Positions 11,901-22,670 of a stretch of 64,000 nucleotides of DNA are shown piece by piece. The stretch covers positions 25,346,602 to 25,410,601 of the forward strand of contig OZ020514.1 in assembly GCA_963971425.1 (NCBI GenBank). Direction: 5' to 3'. Under the pieces are notes generated by a model, which saw only the letters and a program-made list of their open reading frames with translations, made no database searches and was not told where the DNA came from. How positions within the stretch are numbered: position 1 is the stretch's first letter; the number at the start of each line of letters is the position of its first letter. The position numbers and the translations under genes were made by a program. Source of the stretch: Bryoerythrophyllum caledonicum. Taxonomy: Eukaryota; Streptophyta; Bryopsida; Pottiales; Pottiaceae.

Positions 11901-13708
11901 GTCTGTTTTAGTCGGCGACTGCTAATTGGTACCCCCAACAGTGCCGGCAAAATGTACGGGATTCTTTTGAATCGCTAACCTTCACTTGGAGCTAAATAGG
12001 TGGTAATGGGATGGAAGTCAGTTGAATATACCCTAATTTTATTGGTGTTGATTATGAGTTCTCATTGGATACTAGGGGTTACCTTATCCATTAGCTTCCA
12101 AAATGCAACTGAGTTAAAACTGTAATATGTGGGTTTTACACAAATCTCATCTTAGGAAGACCAAAGCAGCTAAAATTTGGATATCAGCCTAAAATTTCTC
12201 ATTTCAATTCATAATTTGTCTATTTGATTTGGTTCTTTAAAGTGAATTTTGGATTTTCAACCGTAAGATCTTAAAATAGACTTCCATATAAACATGCCTT
12301 AAACTTTTGGTTGCAATTCACCGTACAGATTGATAGATTTTAGTGTTTATAGTCAAAACAATGGTTGATTTTCTTCCCTGCGTTGAGTACATCAGCAGAC
12401 TTTGACTTCACTTTGTATCAAATTTTTGCATTGTACAAGGTCTAAATCTTTTACCATTTTCTTAGGCATGATGTTATTTCCCAACCCACCAATTTTTAGA
12501 GGTAGAAAAGGGGTGTAGCATATTCAAAACAAGTGTGCAAGGAGTGGAGGTTCAATGATTGCCATTTCACGTTTTATTTTGTGTACTACGTATGTATTCA
12601 AATGATAATCCAAACGGTCAATAAGAAGGTTTTCACCACATATTGTTGTTGAAAAAATAAAAAGTGAAAAATTTGAAGATCTCTAGGTCTTATGTAGAAA
12701 AGATGAAGAATTTTTCCCCCGTTGCCCGACAATGTGTGAAAATGTTTGACTTAGAATAAAATGCCTCTTTACATTAAAGACAAGATTTTTTATTGAAAAT
12801 TTCCAAAAAGGAAATATTCTTTATATGTGTGAAAAATCTCAATGTCAATAGAAACTTTTGTCAAAAAACTTTGAGGTGCCCGGTGTCTCTACTTTTGGCT
12901 TTAACTGATACTAACTTTCAAACCACAAATCTAAAAAATAAAATAAAAATATGTCTACAAAGCTCTTATCAGAGGCAATCTAGAATAAAAAAATTAGAGA
13001 AAAAAGAATTTTTTCGAATTTTAGGAACCTGCGCAAAATCAGAAATCCCCCGAAGGAGACTCTGGTCCTTTAGGGGTTAATACAAATGTTATTAATTCCT
13101 TCATAGTAGAATTTGGAAGATTATGGCTTTGAAGTGATGGTGAAGACTATTTTGGACATGTTGTTATTGAATGGGCCCATTGCAACTTTACATGATGAAT
13201 GACAATCTTACAATATGAAAAGAAATTGCCATTATTATATACAATTTGTGTTATATACATTTTGCACCTACTCTATAGGCTTGTAAATATCATACTCAAA
13301 AACTTCCTGTAGTGAACGCAAATCAAAGACACTGGGATTATACAATATATATTTTTTAATTTATTGTTTTTGGAAGATTTATGATTAAACAATTGAGTTA
13401 CAATATTTAATCTTCTTCTTTTTGTGATAGCACATATTTAAAAACCAAAAATATAATTTCAAAGTTTTTATATGTTCAAAACAATTAATATTATTTAAAA
13501 GACATGCATAGATTTTGGCCTAATAGCAATATCATGGATAAAATATTGAGTTTAAATAAATATCTAAGTAGATTGGAATCAAGTGAATGGATGAGGGGGC
13601 TTCAAATTAAAAATCTAATTTTGAAAAGTATCAAATATCTTTCATGGATTGAGAATCCTAATCTATTGTGAAACAAAACTTCAATAATGAGATTGTATTT
13701 TTAAATAC

Positions 13709-14515
13709 ATACTAGCAGTTGGCGCTTGCTTTGCAACGCATTAGTTCAACCATTTTAATGTAGTTTCTATATCACAAAATATATTAAAAAAAAAGGTAAC
13801 AACAATCTACATAAAATATAAATATGTCTTTGAAACCTATGCATGAATTTTAATAATGTAATAGAATAGAATAGAAAAAAATAAATTAGGTTTTAGATTT
13901 TTTGCATTTTAACATGGAATTTCAAAAATGTTATGAACGTCAAATTTGTAATCAAGAGTTTCAAATTTATTTTGGATAAGCACAAATTGCAACACACAAA
14001 TGCAAATTTCACACACCCACAAACTCAACTTTTAATTACAATCTCAAATTCACACATCCACAAACTCAATTTGTAATTTCAATGTCCACAACTTGAATAT
14101 GCAATTTTGGAACTCCAACTTTGTATGCCAACCTCCAAGATCACAACTCCAACTTCACAACTTTTTTACTCCGACTTTTCAACTCATCATTTACAATTCA
14201 ATCTTTTAGTGCTTAACTAAAAAAATATTTTGAACGTCAAATTTGTAATCAAGAGCACAAATTGCAACACACAAATGCAAATTCGTCACACCCAAAAACT
14301 CAAGCTAATGCTTTGCAACGCATGAGTCCAATTATTTTAATGTATTTTTATATATTACAAACTATATTTTTTAAAAAGTAACATGATTCACTACGCGGTT
14401 GGTTGCGCAATTAATTGCGCGGTTGACTATATCGCTCCTATAGTTCACTGCACGGCTGACTGCGCGATTGATCGCTGCGTGGTTCACTGCGAGGATTATG
14501 ATTTTAGTAGTATGA
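13709..14515 (-). mobile_element. Helitron-like non-autonomous element
   Basis: On the minus strand it ends GCGTTGCAAAGCAAGCGC-CAACTGCTAG followed by T: a GC-rich imperfect hairpin a few bases before CTAG, the usual 3' signature of plant Helitrons. An inverted relative lies at 29700-30548, sharing the ATTAGTTCAACC...TAATGTAG block and the GCGCGGTTGACT-rich block near 14390-14500. No Rep/helicase is encoded. The 5' TC end is not located. Confidence 0.6.
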
Positions 14516-15451
14516 TGCAATAAGTCATTGATTTTGAAATTGAAGGTTCTTCAATCATATCAAAGCTACCTCAAATGATCATTGTTTATTCCTAGGATAT
14601 ATCAAATTCCTACGGTTGGACAATAGGACTCCAAATTTCTTTGAAATTTAACTATAGATTTCTAAAAGGAAAAAATGTGCAATTGATCAAGAATTTATAA
14701 CCATTGAAATTTATCATTACCGTACCTAGTGGTGGCTTCAACACCTCTAAGTCAAAAGAATTATTTTCCTTTGTCCCAATGATTTGGACATAGTGGATTT
14801 CACCTAAGTATTACATGGGTATCACCTATGCATTATAGGGTAGCACCTTAACATTACATGGATAATCACTTGGACAAAAAGTTTATACTTTCATCCATTT
14901 TATATGAATTATGTACAAAAGCAACCACATTACATTGTTTTGGTCAAATTCAACAAATCATTTCCATTATTTGAATAATCTATATCATGATTTTTATTTT
15001 ATTTCAACACATTTGATTGTAGTATTGATAAATGAAAATATAAATAAAATTAAACTTGTTGTACACTTCTTTTTAAAGGTCATCTTTTAAATCCAAAGAG
15101 TCATTAATAATTACCATTTTGTTAGTTGAATATTTTTAAAAGATTAATCATTGAATATCTGAAAATATAATTTTGAAAATACATTAAAATATTTCAAAAA
15201 TATAATAGAAGCTTGATCATTAAGTATGAATTCTATGGATTAAATGTTATACATAGAATTGATAGTTATTCGCTTAAGATTTTGAAAATAAACTTAACAC
15301 TGAATATCTTTGAATGAATGATATTAGCCTGATGAACCTCCAAGTATTTAATTTCTATCAATTGACTCTACCAATATTTATAAATTTATATCATATCATA
15401 ATTTATCTCTATATATAACAATTTTCACTATATACTTAATGAAGCCAAAAC

Positions 15452-15994
15452 CTAAATGATACCCACATAGGGTCCCTTGCTAAGACAAGATATTACAATG
15501 GAGAACAATATTGATACAAAGAACATGTCGATAATTATTGAAGAATAAAAAATAAATCTTGTATGCATTGCAAAATCAGGATCTAGTGTCGGTTCACATA
15601 TAGAGCAACGTAAAGATTTTTGCGCACAATCATGGCATAGTTTGTGGCAATAATGGACGTAAACCTGTTGTTTTGTTATGGTCATGTCTACCCTAGATGA
15701 AGGATTGGTAAATATATTTTTGAAATACAGCCACGTTAGGGTTTTTTTACAAGGTATGGCATATAACCAGTCAAATGCTTTGTTGGTGTGCCCAACGGTT
15801 TTACAACCTCTACTCTTTGAATCGTATACCAACTCTAGGATTTGCTGATCTTCTATAAAATTTAGGGCAATAACTTGTCCTACTCTAGGTTTTTTTGCAC
15901 TCGGTTGTACAAGCTCAGCCATCTTCAGAATATAAGGCAATAAATATCTCGATATATTTTGATAATTATATGTGTTTACTCTATACAATAACAA
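15452..15994 (-). CDS. Hypothetical protein with Cys/His-rich segment
   Basis: A 180-codon frame. The best start may be the internal MAELVQPSAKKPR at residue 25. Around residues 114-133 it has HYCHKLCHDCAQKSLRCSIC, a spacing reminiscent of half a RING or other zinc-binding finger, followed by a hydrophobic stretch. Codon use is as AT-rich as its surroundings. I do not recognise the family. It may be a captured exon or a chance frame. Confidence 0.3.
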   Translation of the reverse strand: MLLYRVNTYNYQNISRYLLPYILKMAELVQPSAKKPRVGQVIALNFIEDQQILELVYDSKSRGCKTVGHTNKAFDWLYAIPCKKTLTWLYFKNIFTNPSSRVDMTITKQQVYVHYCHKLCHDCAQKSLRCSICEPTLDPDFAMHTRFIFYSSIIIDMFFVSILFSIVISCLSKGPYVGII

Positions 15995-16199
15995 TATTTT
16001 CTATTGTAAATAGTATTTATAGCTAACTTCTACAAGCTTTCACTTATTTTTGCTGTAATAATAAATTTACAATGTAAGTATCAGTTTGAATTTATAAAAA
16101 TATACTTTTTTTTCTAAAAGTATTAATATATAAAAATATGTTCAATTTTGAGTTGAAAGTAAAAGACAAAAACTCAAAGACAAAAAGACGAAGACATTG

Positions 16200-17981
16200 T
16201 TGTAGGAGCCCTAGCAGCTGTTGTTGAGACCCCAACAGCTATTGCTGGGGGCCCCAACAACTGTTGTTGGGACCCCAGTAGCTATTGCTAGGGACCCCAA
16301 CGACTGTTGCTAGGGGCCCCAGGAGCTATTGCTAGGGGCCCCAACCACTGTTGTTGGGGCCCCTTTAGCTGTTGTTGGGGACCCTAATTATTGTTGTTGG
16401 GGTCCCAATTAGTGCGGATGGGGCATAGTATGGAATCCAATATGCAACCCAGTTTAGAAGAACTGATTCAAATTTCAATTGTTGGATGTTTTTCATTTGT
16501 AAAATGTTGGTAGGCAAATTGATTTGAGTCCAAGTTGTAAATGGAATCCTCTAGAATTTGATGTAGCATGTACATGAGTTTTGAATTTTGAATTTTGAAA
16601 TCCATGTGCATTTATTACGTGATGGTGGTGGGATGGTGTTGGTTGTGATTTGAATCTTGCAATTTGATTGCTGAGATGTTGAAATGGTGGCTCAATAATG
16701 TTGAAATGTATTGTATGACTTGGTTTTTTGAATGCACAAGAAGGTCTAAGTTTGTGTGCACATTTGAATTTTTAATGCCACTTTGTCCTTCCCCCTCCTT
16801 GTCTTGAGATCTGCCCTATTTGATGAGGGAGCCCGTTTTGGAGGTTGTCCAACCACCCTGTAATAGTAATTAGTAGCTCTAATTACTTATCTTTCTAAAA
16901 ACATACTTTTCTTGAAGTGAACCACCAAGGGCAGCATAATTTCTTTCTTCATCTTTGCACTAATCCCTACTGCCCCAACTCAAAATGGCAGCCAAAATTT
17001 TCACCAAAAATTGCAAAACTTGCTTCAAAACAAAAACCTCCTCCATCTAAAACCTCCCTACAAAAATCACAGTATCGCTTGGGGTAAAGGAAATAACTCC
17101 ATAGTAAACTACACCCGGTCTACAGTAACTTCCAAAAACAAACGAATGAAACGGACTTCAGATGAAAAAATGGCAGCCATTTGAACTTCCCCGAGCTCAT
17201 CCGGAATGTCGTTTTTCAACATCAGGGACGTTTAGGGGTTAAATCTTATCTTTAGGTGATATGTAATGAATTTTCTTAAATCAATACCAAGGCACAATTC
17301 AATTTTGATACGATAAACAGTCTTATAGAAAGGACATTTTGATTTAGTGGTAATCTCAATGCTAATCTAAACCCTAATCCTAAACCCCAAACACTAAATT
17401 CTAAAATCCTAAATCCTAAATCCAAATCCATAAATCTAATTCTAGAATTGTCTAGTCCGAAACCCTAAACCCTATAACTTATACTTCATTCCATGGACTT
17501 GCAATCCTAAACCTTAAACCCTAAACCCTATAATTTACACTTCATACCATGGACTTGCAATCCTAAACCTTAAACCCTAAACCCTAAATGTCAAAATGTA
17601 ATTTGAACCCTAAACCTAAATCTTTACTTTTATAATCTAGTCATAATCAATATCCTTAATATGGAAATAAATGACCGTAATCAATTATCCATAACCCAAA
17701 TTGATAACCTTAAATTGATACATAATTCTATACCTTAAATTTAAATTGATTCTTGCAAATTTAAATTGATACCCATAACCCCAATCGATAACCTTAAATT
17801 GATCATGTAAATAGAAACTTCCAATACATCGAGATATGAGGAGAAACTTATGTGCTTGTTAATTTTTTGGTCAAGTTTGAAAGATGCTTTATTTAGAACA
17901 GCTCCTCCCCACTAAACGTGATGTCATTCCCGCTCTTTTCTTAACGGCAACTTGTTCGACGTGGTCAATACACCCCAACCT

Positions 17982-18024
<43 letters not shown>

Positions 18025-18780
18025 TTGCACCTTTCTAATATGGTAAGCCTTCGTGAATCTATACTGTCTCGAAGTATGCCTTGACATTTGAAAGACCTAT
18101 TGCATTCGAAGTCAAATTTCTGTGCAAGAAGTGGATACATTATTCTAGGTCAACTTAGTTGTGTTTGGAATTTCTAGAGATGCGAAGGTGTGTGGTCGTG
18201 AATGGTTGCTGTGGCCATGACAAAGAGTAGGGTTTTCTCTTCCTTCCTCATTCAAGACGTTTTGGTGCACGTAATCGGACCATTTGTAAGTGACTTCTGT
18301 CTAAACTTTATGGTGATTTACTTGGCATTTGATTTGCACATTTGATACTATCATTTTCAATGTAATGAAAAAGTTGTAGGAAGGAGGTGATACTTCGGCG
18401 TCAACATAATCGCCTTCTTAGTACTGATTTAGGGATTCATTTTATTATTTGTACGTCAGTATGACATATATGTTCATGCAACTGTCAAAAGGCGTAGTTT
18501 TTCTTCGTATGGTGCTTCAGGTTTTGATTCAGTACTCTAGCAAGAAGTGGATACATTATTCTAGGTCAACTTTAAAAGACATGCATAGATTTTGGCCTAA
18601 TGAAAAAGTTGTAGGAAGGAGGTGATACTTCGGCGTCAACACAATTGCCTCCGTAGTACAGGTTTAGGGCTTCATTTTATTATTTGTACGTCACTATGAC
18701 ATATATGTTCTTACAACTGTCAAAATGCGTAGTTTTTGTTGGTATGAGTGCTTCAGGTTTTGATTTAGTACTCTAGCTTG
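16200..18780. promoter_or_regulatory. Upstream region of transposase A: minisatellite, telobox tract, (TC)n tract
   Basis: A GC-rich minisatellite (about 16200-16410), a telobox tract of AAACCCTAA-like units (about 17345-17625), a (TC)n run ending at 18022, and a duplicated block (about 18375-18540 and 18600-18770) lie upstream of the start codon. Teloboxes and pyrimidine runs occur in plant promoters. A promoter role is inference from position. Confidence 0.45.
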
Positions 18781-18782
18781 AA

Positions 18783-19022
18783 GCAGTGCACATTCAGCTC
18801 GGGTCGAGCTGAATGTGTAGTGCAGATTCAGCTCGACCCGAGCTAAATGTGCAGTGCATATTCAGCTCGACCCGAGCTGAATGTGTAGTGCAGATTCAAC
18901 TCGACCCGAGCTAAATGTGGAGTGCATATTTAGCTGGAGTCGAGCTGAATGTGCACTGCATATTCAGCTGGACTCGAGCTAAATATGCAGTGCACATTCA
19001 GCTCGACTCCAGCTGAATGTGC
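18783..19022. repeat. Tandem palindrome array, 7 units, 34-bp period (right arm)
   Basis: Seven dyads, for example GCACATTCAGCTCGGGTC and its complement, ending about 135 bp before the transposase start codon. Centres are GGG, ACC, GAG or ACT, and variation is mostly T/C at the third arm base. Likely sites for a dimeric DNA-binding protein: transposase subterminal binding or autoregulation are the obvious roles. Confidence 0.93.
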
Positions 19023-19156
19023 TTTGTCTTCACCTAATCATGGAGATGATCAATTATGCTTTTTTTTGTTTACTTTGATTGATGTGGGATGAACCTTGGA
19101 GTTCTATCATACTACGACAATTATTTACACTTTCGCCTTAACTTTGCAGTGCCGAG

Positions 19157-22045
19157 ATGGACACTTCAACCAGTGCCTCAATCGACGATGATTTTGATTT
19201 GTCAAGTGACAACTCGTCTTTCCACAATCCAGTAGATGCTAATGTGATGGAATTCGAAGTTCTCCCAAGGCATTCTTGGGTTGGTAAGATAGTCGAAATG
19301 AAAAACCTGTCCGGTGTTACAATTGCCACTGGAATACTTCGTAACTTTCACGCCACGGCTATTTCTGGGACTGATGCTCCATTAGGTGATACGCACGTTG
19401 CCATTCAGGTCTCCAGGACATTAGTTGAAGATGAAGCACCGGACGAATGGCGTTATTGTGTTAAGATTTGGCCTATTAGTCAAGTTTTCTATAATAGTGT
19501 CAGTCTCTTGCATCACCTGCAACGTGATACTTACAATTCTGTAATGGCAATGAGAACCCGGTCTCTTGGAGAGAGGACTCGGTCTTATGAAAGCTCATCT
19601 AGGATCCCTTCAACCATGGTTTCAACAAAATCATCAATTCTCCTCTCTGACGAATCTATCAACTCTGTTGCTGGAAACCGCTGTTGCTCTAGGAGTTATG
19701 TTCAACGCTTCTCACGATTGAAGATTAAGGTATTGCAGATGAGGATGTATTTTGGAACCTCCGTTCAATTTAGAAGGCATATGAAGCTAGATGTTGACGG
19801 ACAGTTTCATGTGGACAATAACGGTAGAAATGTGGTGACCATTGACGGCGTTGATGTGTGCGCAGCTGCCTGGCAGCACATCATGGGCGTCAGTGAAACC
19901 TCATTCTATGAATATGCCAAGGATGCATCGGCTGGTGTAGTCGCGCAACCCCATGGTAATTCAGGGAAACGGAAACCTAGAAATCACATAGTAGTTGCTA
20001 CCGCAACATTACGTGTCATTCTTAATAGGAATGCTGACCACATGCCTCACAAGTCCCGCATCTTGCCTTCGGGTGAGACATCTGTGGCCAAAGTTCTTCC
20101 CGCAAATTTCAAGTGGAAAGATCAAATTCCTGCAATTGATGCCCATTTAGTTAATTGTGGGCTTTCCCAAATTTCCACTTCAGGGCTGAGTAAGATTAGG
20201 CGGGTCCATTTTTCCGATTACGATGCAAAACGACCTGGGAATAACTTTGCTCGTTGTTCAACGTGTGATAAGTACCATTCCCATCGGAGATTGCAGCAGC
20301 CTGGAACAGAAGCTGCGCTATTGTGGCAGCAGAGGTTGAATCTCCATTTGGATTCAGCATGGGCTCATCGAGAGTTGTATTATTCCAACCGTTACCGCTC
20401 TCAAGAGTTGCCGGATGAATGTGTTACGATTATGCACGACAAGATGGATCACTCAAAGACTGCATCTCCTGTCCTCTCTCACAAGACGAAACATTTGGAT
20501 GGTTTGATGAAGTTGCCCATCTCTGTTACTCGAATGCTTGCACATGGTCATGGTGATGTTCGATATGCTCATTATGGCTTGGATATTTACCCATATGATG
20601 TCAACTATACAGTGGGATCTTTTGCTAGATTGTTGCGAGATTTAGAACAACCTTCGAAGACATCATCCCGACAATTATTTCAGGGTTCGGGGAGAACTGC
20701 ATTGTTTCGAGCAATTTTGTAAGGAGCTTCAGATACTTGTGTCCCATTCCTCTGTGCCGCACCTGAGTCTCTAGCTACTGCAAAACCTTTGCCGCCTATT
20801 TTGCATGTGCAAATGGACAATGTGGTGAGTGACAACAAAAATAGATATGTGTTTTGTTTTTGGTCTCTTCTTGTTGCAAAGGGTATCTTCCGAGAGGTTT
20901 ATGTTAATTTCATGCTTGTTGGCCACACATATGATGACATTGATGCATTATTCGGTCAATGGAGTATGGCTTTGAAGAAGGAGAGTTTCTCCACGATCCC
21001 TTTGCTCATGAGATCATTTATGGAGAACGAAAGTGTGCCAACAATCCTCCACTTGATTGAAGAATTCCCGGACTTCAAGTCCTTTATTAGTGAAGGTATT
21101 GCAGGTGGAGACGAAGCATTACAGGGCCACGCAAAGGCTCACCAATTCAAATTCTTTGTTGATTCCAACGGATGTCCCATGATGAAATACAAGATTCTTT
21201 GTCATCAAGATGATTGGCTTCCAAGAGAAGGGGGTGGGATCAAATTGTGGAAGGAGGATTCAAATGGGAGGTCTTTATGGCCACGTGGAGAACCACCTTC
21301 ATTGCAGCCACAGGCAATGCGCAATCTTTCTGAAGTGATTAAAGGTCTTTCTGGATTCATTTCATATTGGGAGCATCAAGCACGTGAGGATCGTACAGGT
21401 GAATATCGAAGGCGATATGAGCCTTTGAGCTACTATTGGCGGGCAGTTAGAGAGTCACTTAGTCAACCAATGGACTTGCCCACCTCTCTACAGGATGGTT
21501 TTTGGCCTTCTAGTCGTATTGGTCAGACAATCGAGGACCAATTCACTAGTGTGGGCGCTGTTCGTGAGGATCATGATGAAGATGACCACTTTGTTGGGCA
21601 GAGTCGAGATAGGCCAGCCCCTTCTTTTCGGATTAATCGAGACGTTTACTCAGGCTATTTTGTTGCATTAAGACCGTGTGATGGAGATGAACATCCTGTT
21701 TGGATTGCACAAGCTCTCTCGGGCCCTAATTCGGATCTGGAAAGGCCTAATTCTATCAAAATATAGTACTTCCGGCCCACTTCACGCGATGCAAATGTCC
21801 AAAGATGCTATAATGGATGGGCCTCTTCCAACGGTCTACAATGGACAATTGATGACGAGCAACTTCCGCAATGGGAGGATACGGGATCTCTGTTGACTGC
21901 ATGGAAGTCTAGAAGTAGGAGTGAATTTCCTGTTGTGAAGATACCTAGAAATCAAGTTCAAATCATCCAAGATAGTTTGATCAGGGATACCGAGCCGTCT
22001 TCTTCGCAATGTTTTTTTAGTACAAAGATGTTACTCTTATACTAG
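19157..22045 (+). pseudogene. DDE transposase of element A (DUF7869-like), two in-frame stops
   Basis: One continuous 963-codon frame broken only by TAA (20720) and TAG (21764). The TAG aligns with Gln in copy C. Seen in order: N-terminal WVGK...EDEAPDEWRY (about 40-105), the helix-turn-helix-like VCAAAWQHIMGVSETSFYEYAKDA (about 234-257, shown in parts by the motifs VCAAAWQ and GVSETSF), CSTCDKY (about 373), IMHDKMDHSKTASP (about 430), VQMDNVVSDNKNRY (about 547) and GHTYDDIDALF (about 591). The last three resemble the D, D, D/E motifs of an RNase H-like integrase fold. I recall the family as DUF7869-type from plants, animals and oomycetes. Palindromes flank it on both sides. Confidence 0.82.
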
Positions 22046-22641
22046 TATCCAAGAATGTGTGCATAAGATCGAAATTTGTTGGCGTGATTTTAGCTCGAAT
22101 CGAGCTAAAGTGTACACCCATTTCTTGTGGAGATTAATACATTTCAAAGTTTTGATATTTTATTATTTGCTATGCTGAATGGTTTATCGCACAGGAATTG
22201 CTTGGGCACATTCAGCTCAAGTCGAGCTGAATGTGTATGGCTTTCTTCTTGGAGAGAAGTGAATTCTGGGCTTGATGATTTGCCGTTTGATATTTACTAT
22301 TCTGAATGTTTTATCGCATAGGAATTGTTGGGTCACATTCAGCTCGACTCGAGCTGATAGTGTGTTTCGATTTGAGAAATGCATTTTCGTACCTTGACAT
22401 TTGATCTTTTGTTTTTGAATGATATTTGGAGTTGTAAGTGTTGCTTGCTTTCAGCTTGATTGAAGCTAAAAATGTACTTTAATTTCTTTCAAGCCTAATT
22501 TTACATTGAAAATAATTCCGCACCTCCCATTTTAGTGGACACCAAACTCGAAAGATAGTATTCAAAGGTTACTATGCAAATCACTAAAGATTTGCATATT
22601 TAGGTTTGCTCATGCTTTTCATATTATTTTGGGAGGCTCCT
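22046..22641. other. 3' subterminal region of element A with four palindromes
   Basis: Palindromes at 22089-22109, 22211-22231, 22338-22358 and 22450-22470, spaced about 115-125 bp. The middle two use the TTCAG dialect, the first TTTAG, and the last is degenerate. No coding sequence beyond short chance frames. Confidence 0.8.
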
Positions 22642-22669
22642 AATCTCCCAATATAATGAATATGGTGTT
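22642..22669 (-). repeat. Right terminal inverted repeat of element A
   Basis: Reverse complement of 4542-4569, followed at once by ACCT (22670-22673) and then B transposase coding sequence. Confidence 0.9.
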
Positions 22670-22670
22670 A

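Larger units (their letters stand above)
7531..11904 (-). repeat. Left arm of a 4.35-kb inverted duplication
   Basis: It matches 16186-20530 in reverse orientation. The coding part differs by one residue in 458 codons (PGDNFARC against PGNNFARC). The outer border is an abrupt switch next to a perfect 20-bp palindrome (7510-7529). The inner border is at TCTTCGTCT. The arm holds the transposase 5' half, palindrome array, an (AG)n tract, a telobox tract and a GC-rich minisatellite. Confidence 0.93.
11905..16185. other. AT-rich spacer between the inverted arms
   Basis: Single-copy centre of the inverted duplication. It contains a Helitron-like segment (13709-14515) and one possible open frame on the minus strand (15452-15994), annotated separately. 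The frame at 12793-13080 shows nothing recognisable. The rest is AT-rich with no gene seen. Confidence 0.6.
16186..20530 (+). repeat. Right arm of the 4.35-kb inverted duplication
   Basis: Reverse partner of 7531-11904. Paired coordinates add to about 28090-28095 upstream of the palindrome array and 28061 inside the coding region. The 34-base shift is one palindrome unit. The transposase continues past 20530, so this arm belongs to the original gene and the left arm is the duplicate. Confidence 0.93.
4542..22669 (+). mobile_element. Nested DNA transposon A, 18.1 kb, ACCT target duplication
   Basis: The termini 4542-4569 and 22642-22669 are a perfect 28-bp inverted repeat starting AACACCATAT and ending GGGAGATT. 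ACCT flanks both ends, and copy C preserves the empty site with a single ACCT. Contents: D2-like remnant and FCP1 exons (minus strand), a truncated inverted copy of the transposase 5' half, a 4.3-kb spacer, then a near-complete transposase (plus). The DGQHR half of the second gene is missing, apparently replaced by the inverted duplication. Confidence 0.88.

Noticed and set aside
3446..22669. CACTA superfamily assignment
   Set aside because: Ends are AACACC, not CACTA, and the matching flanks require a 4-bp duplication. The transposase motifs are also not those I know from TnpD.
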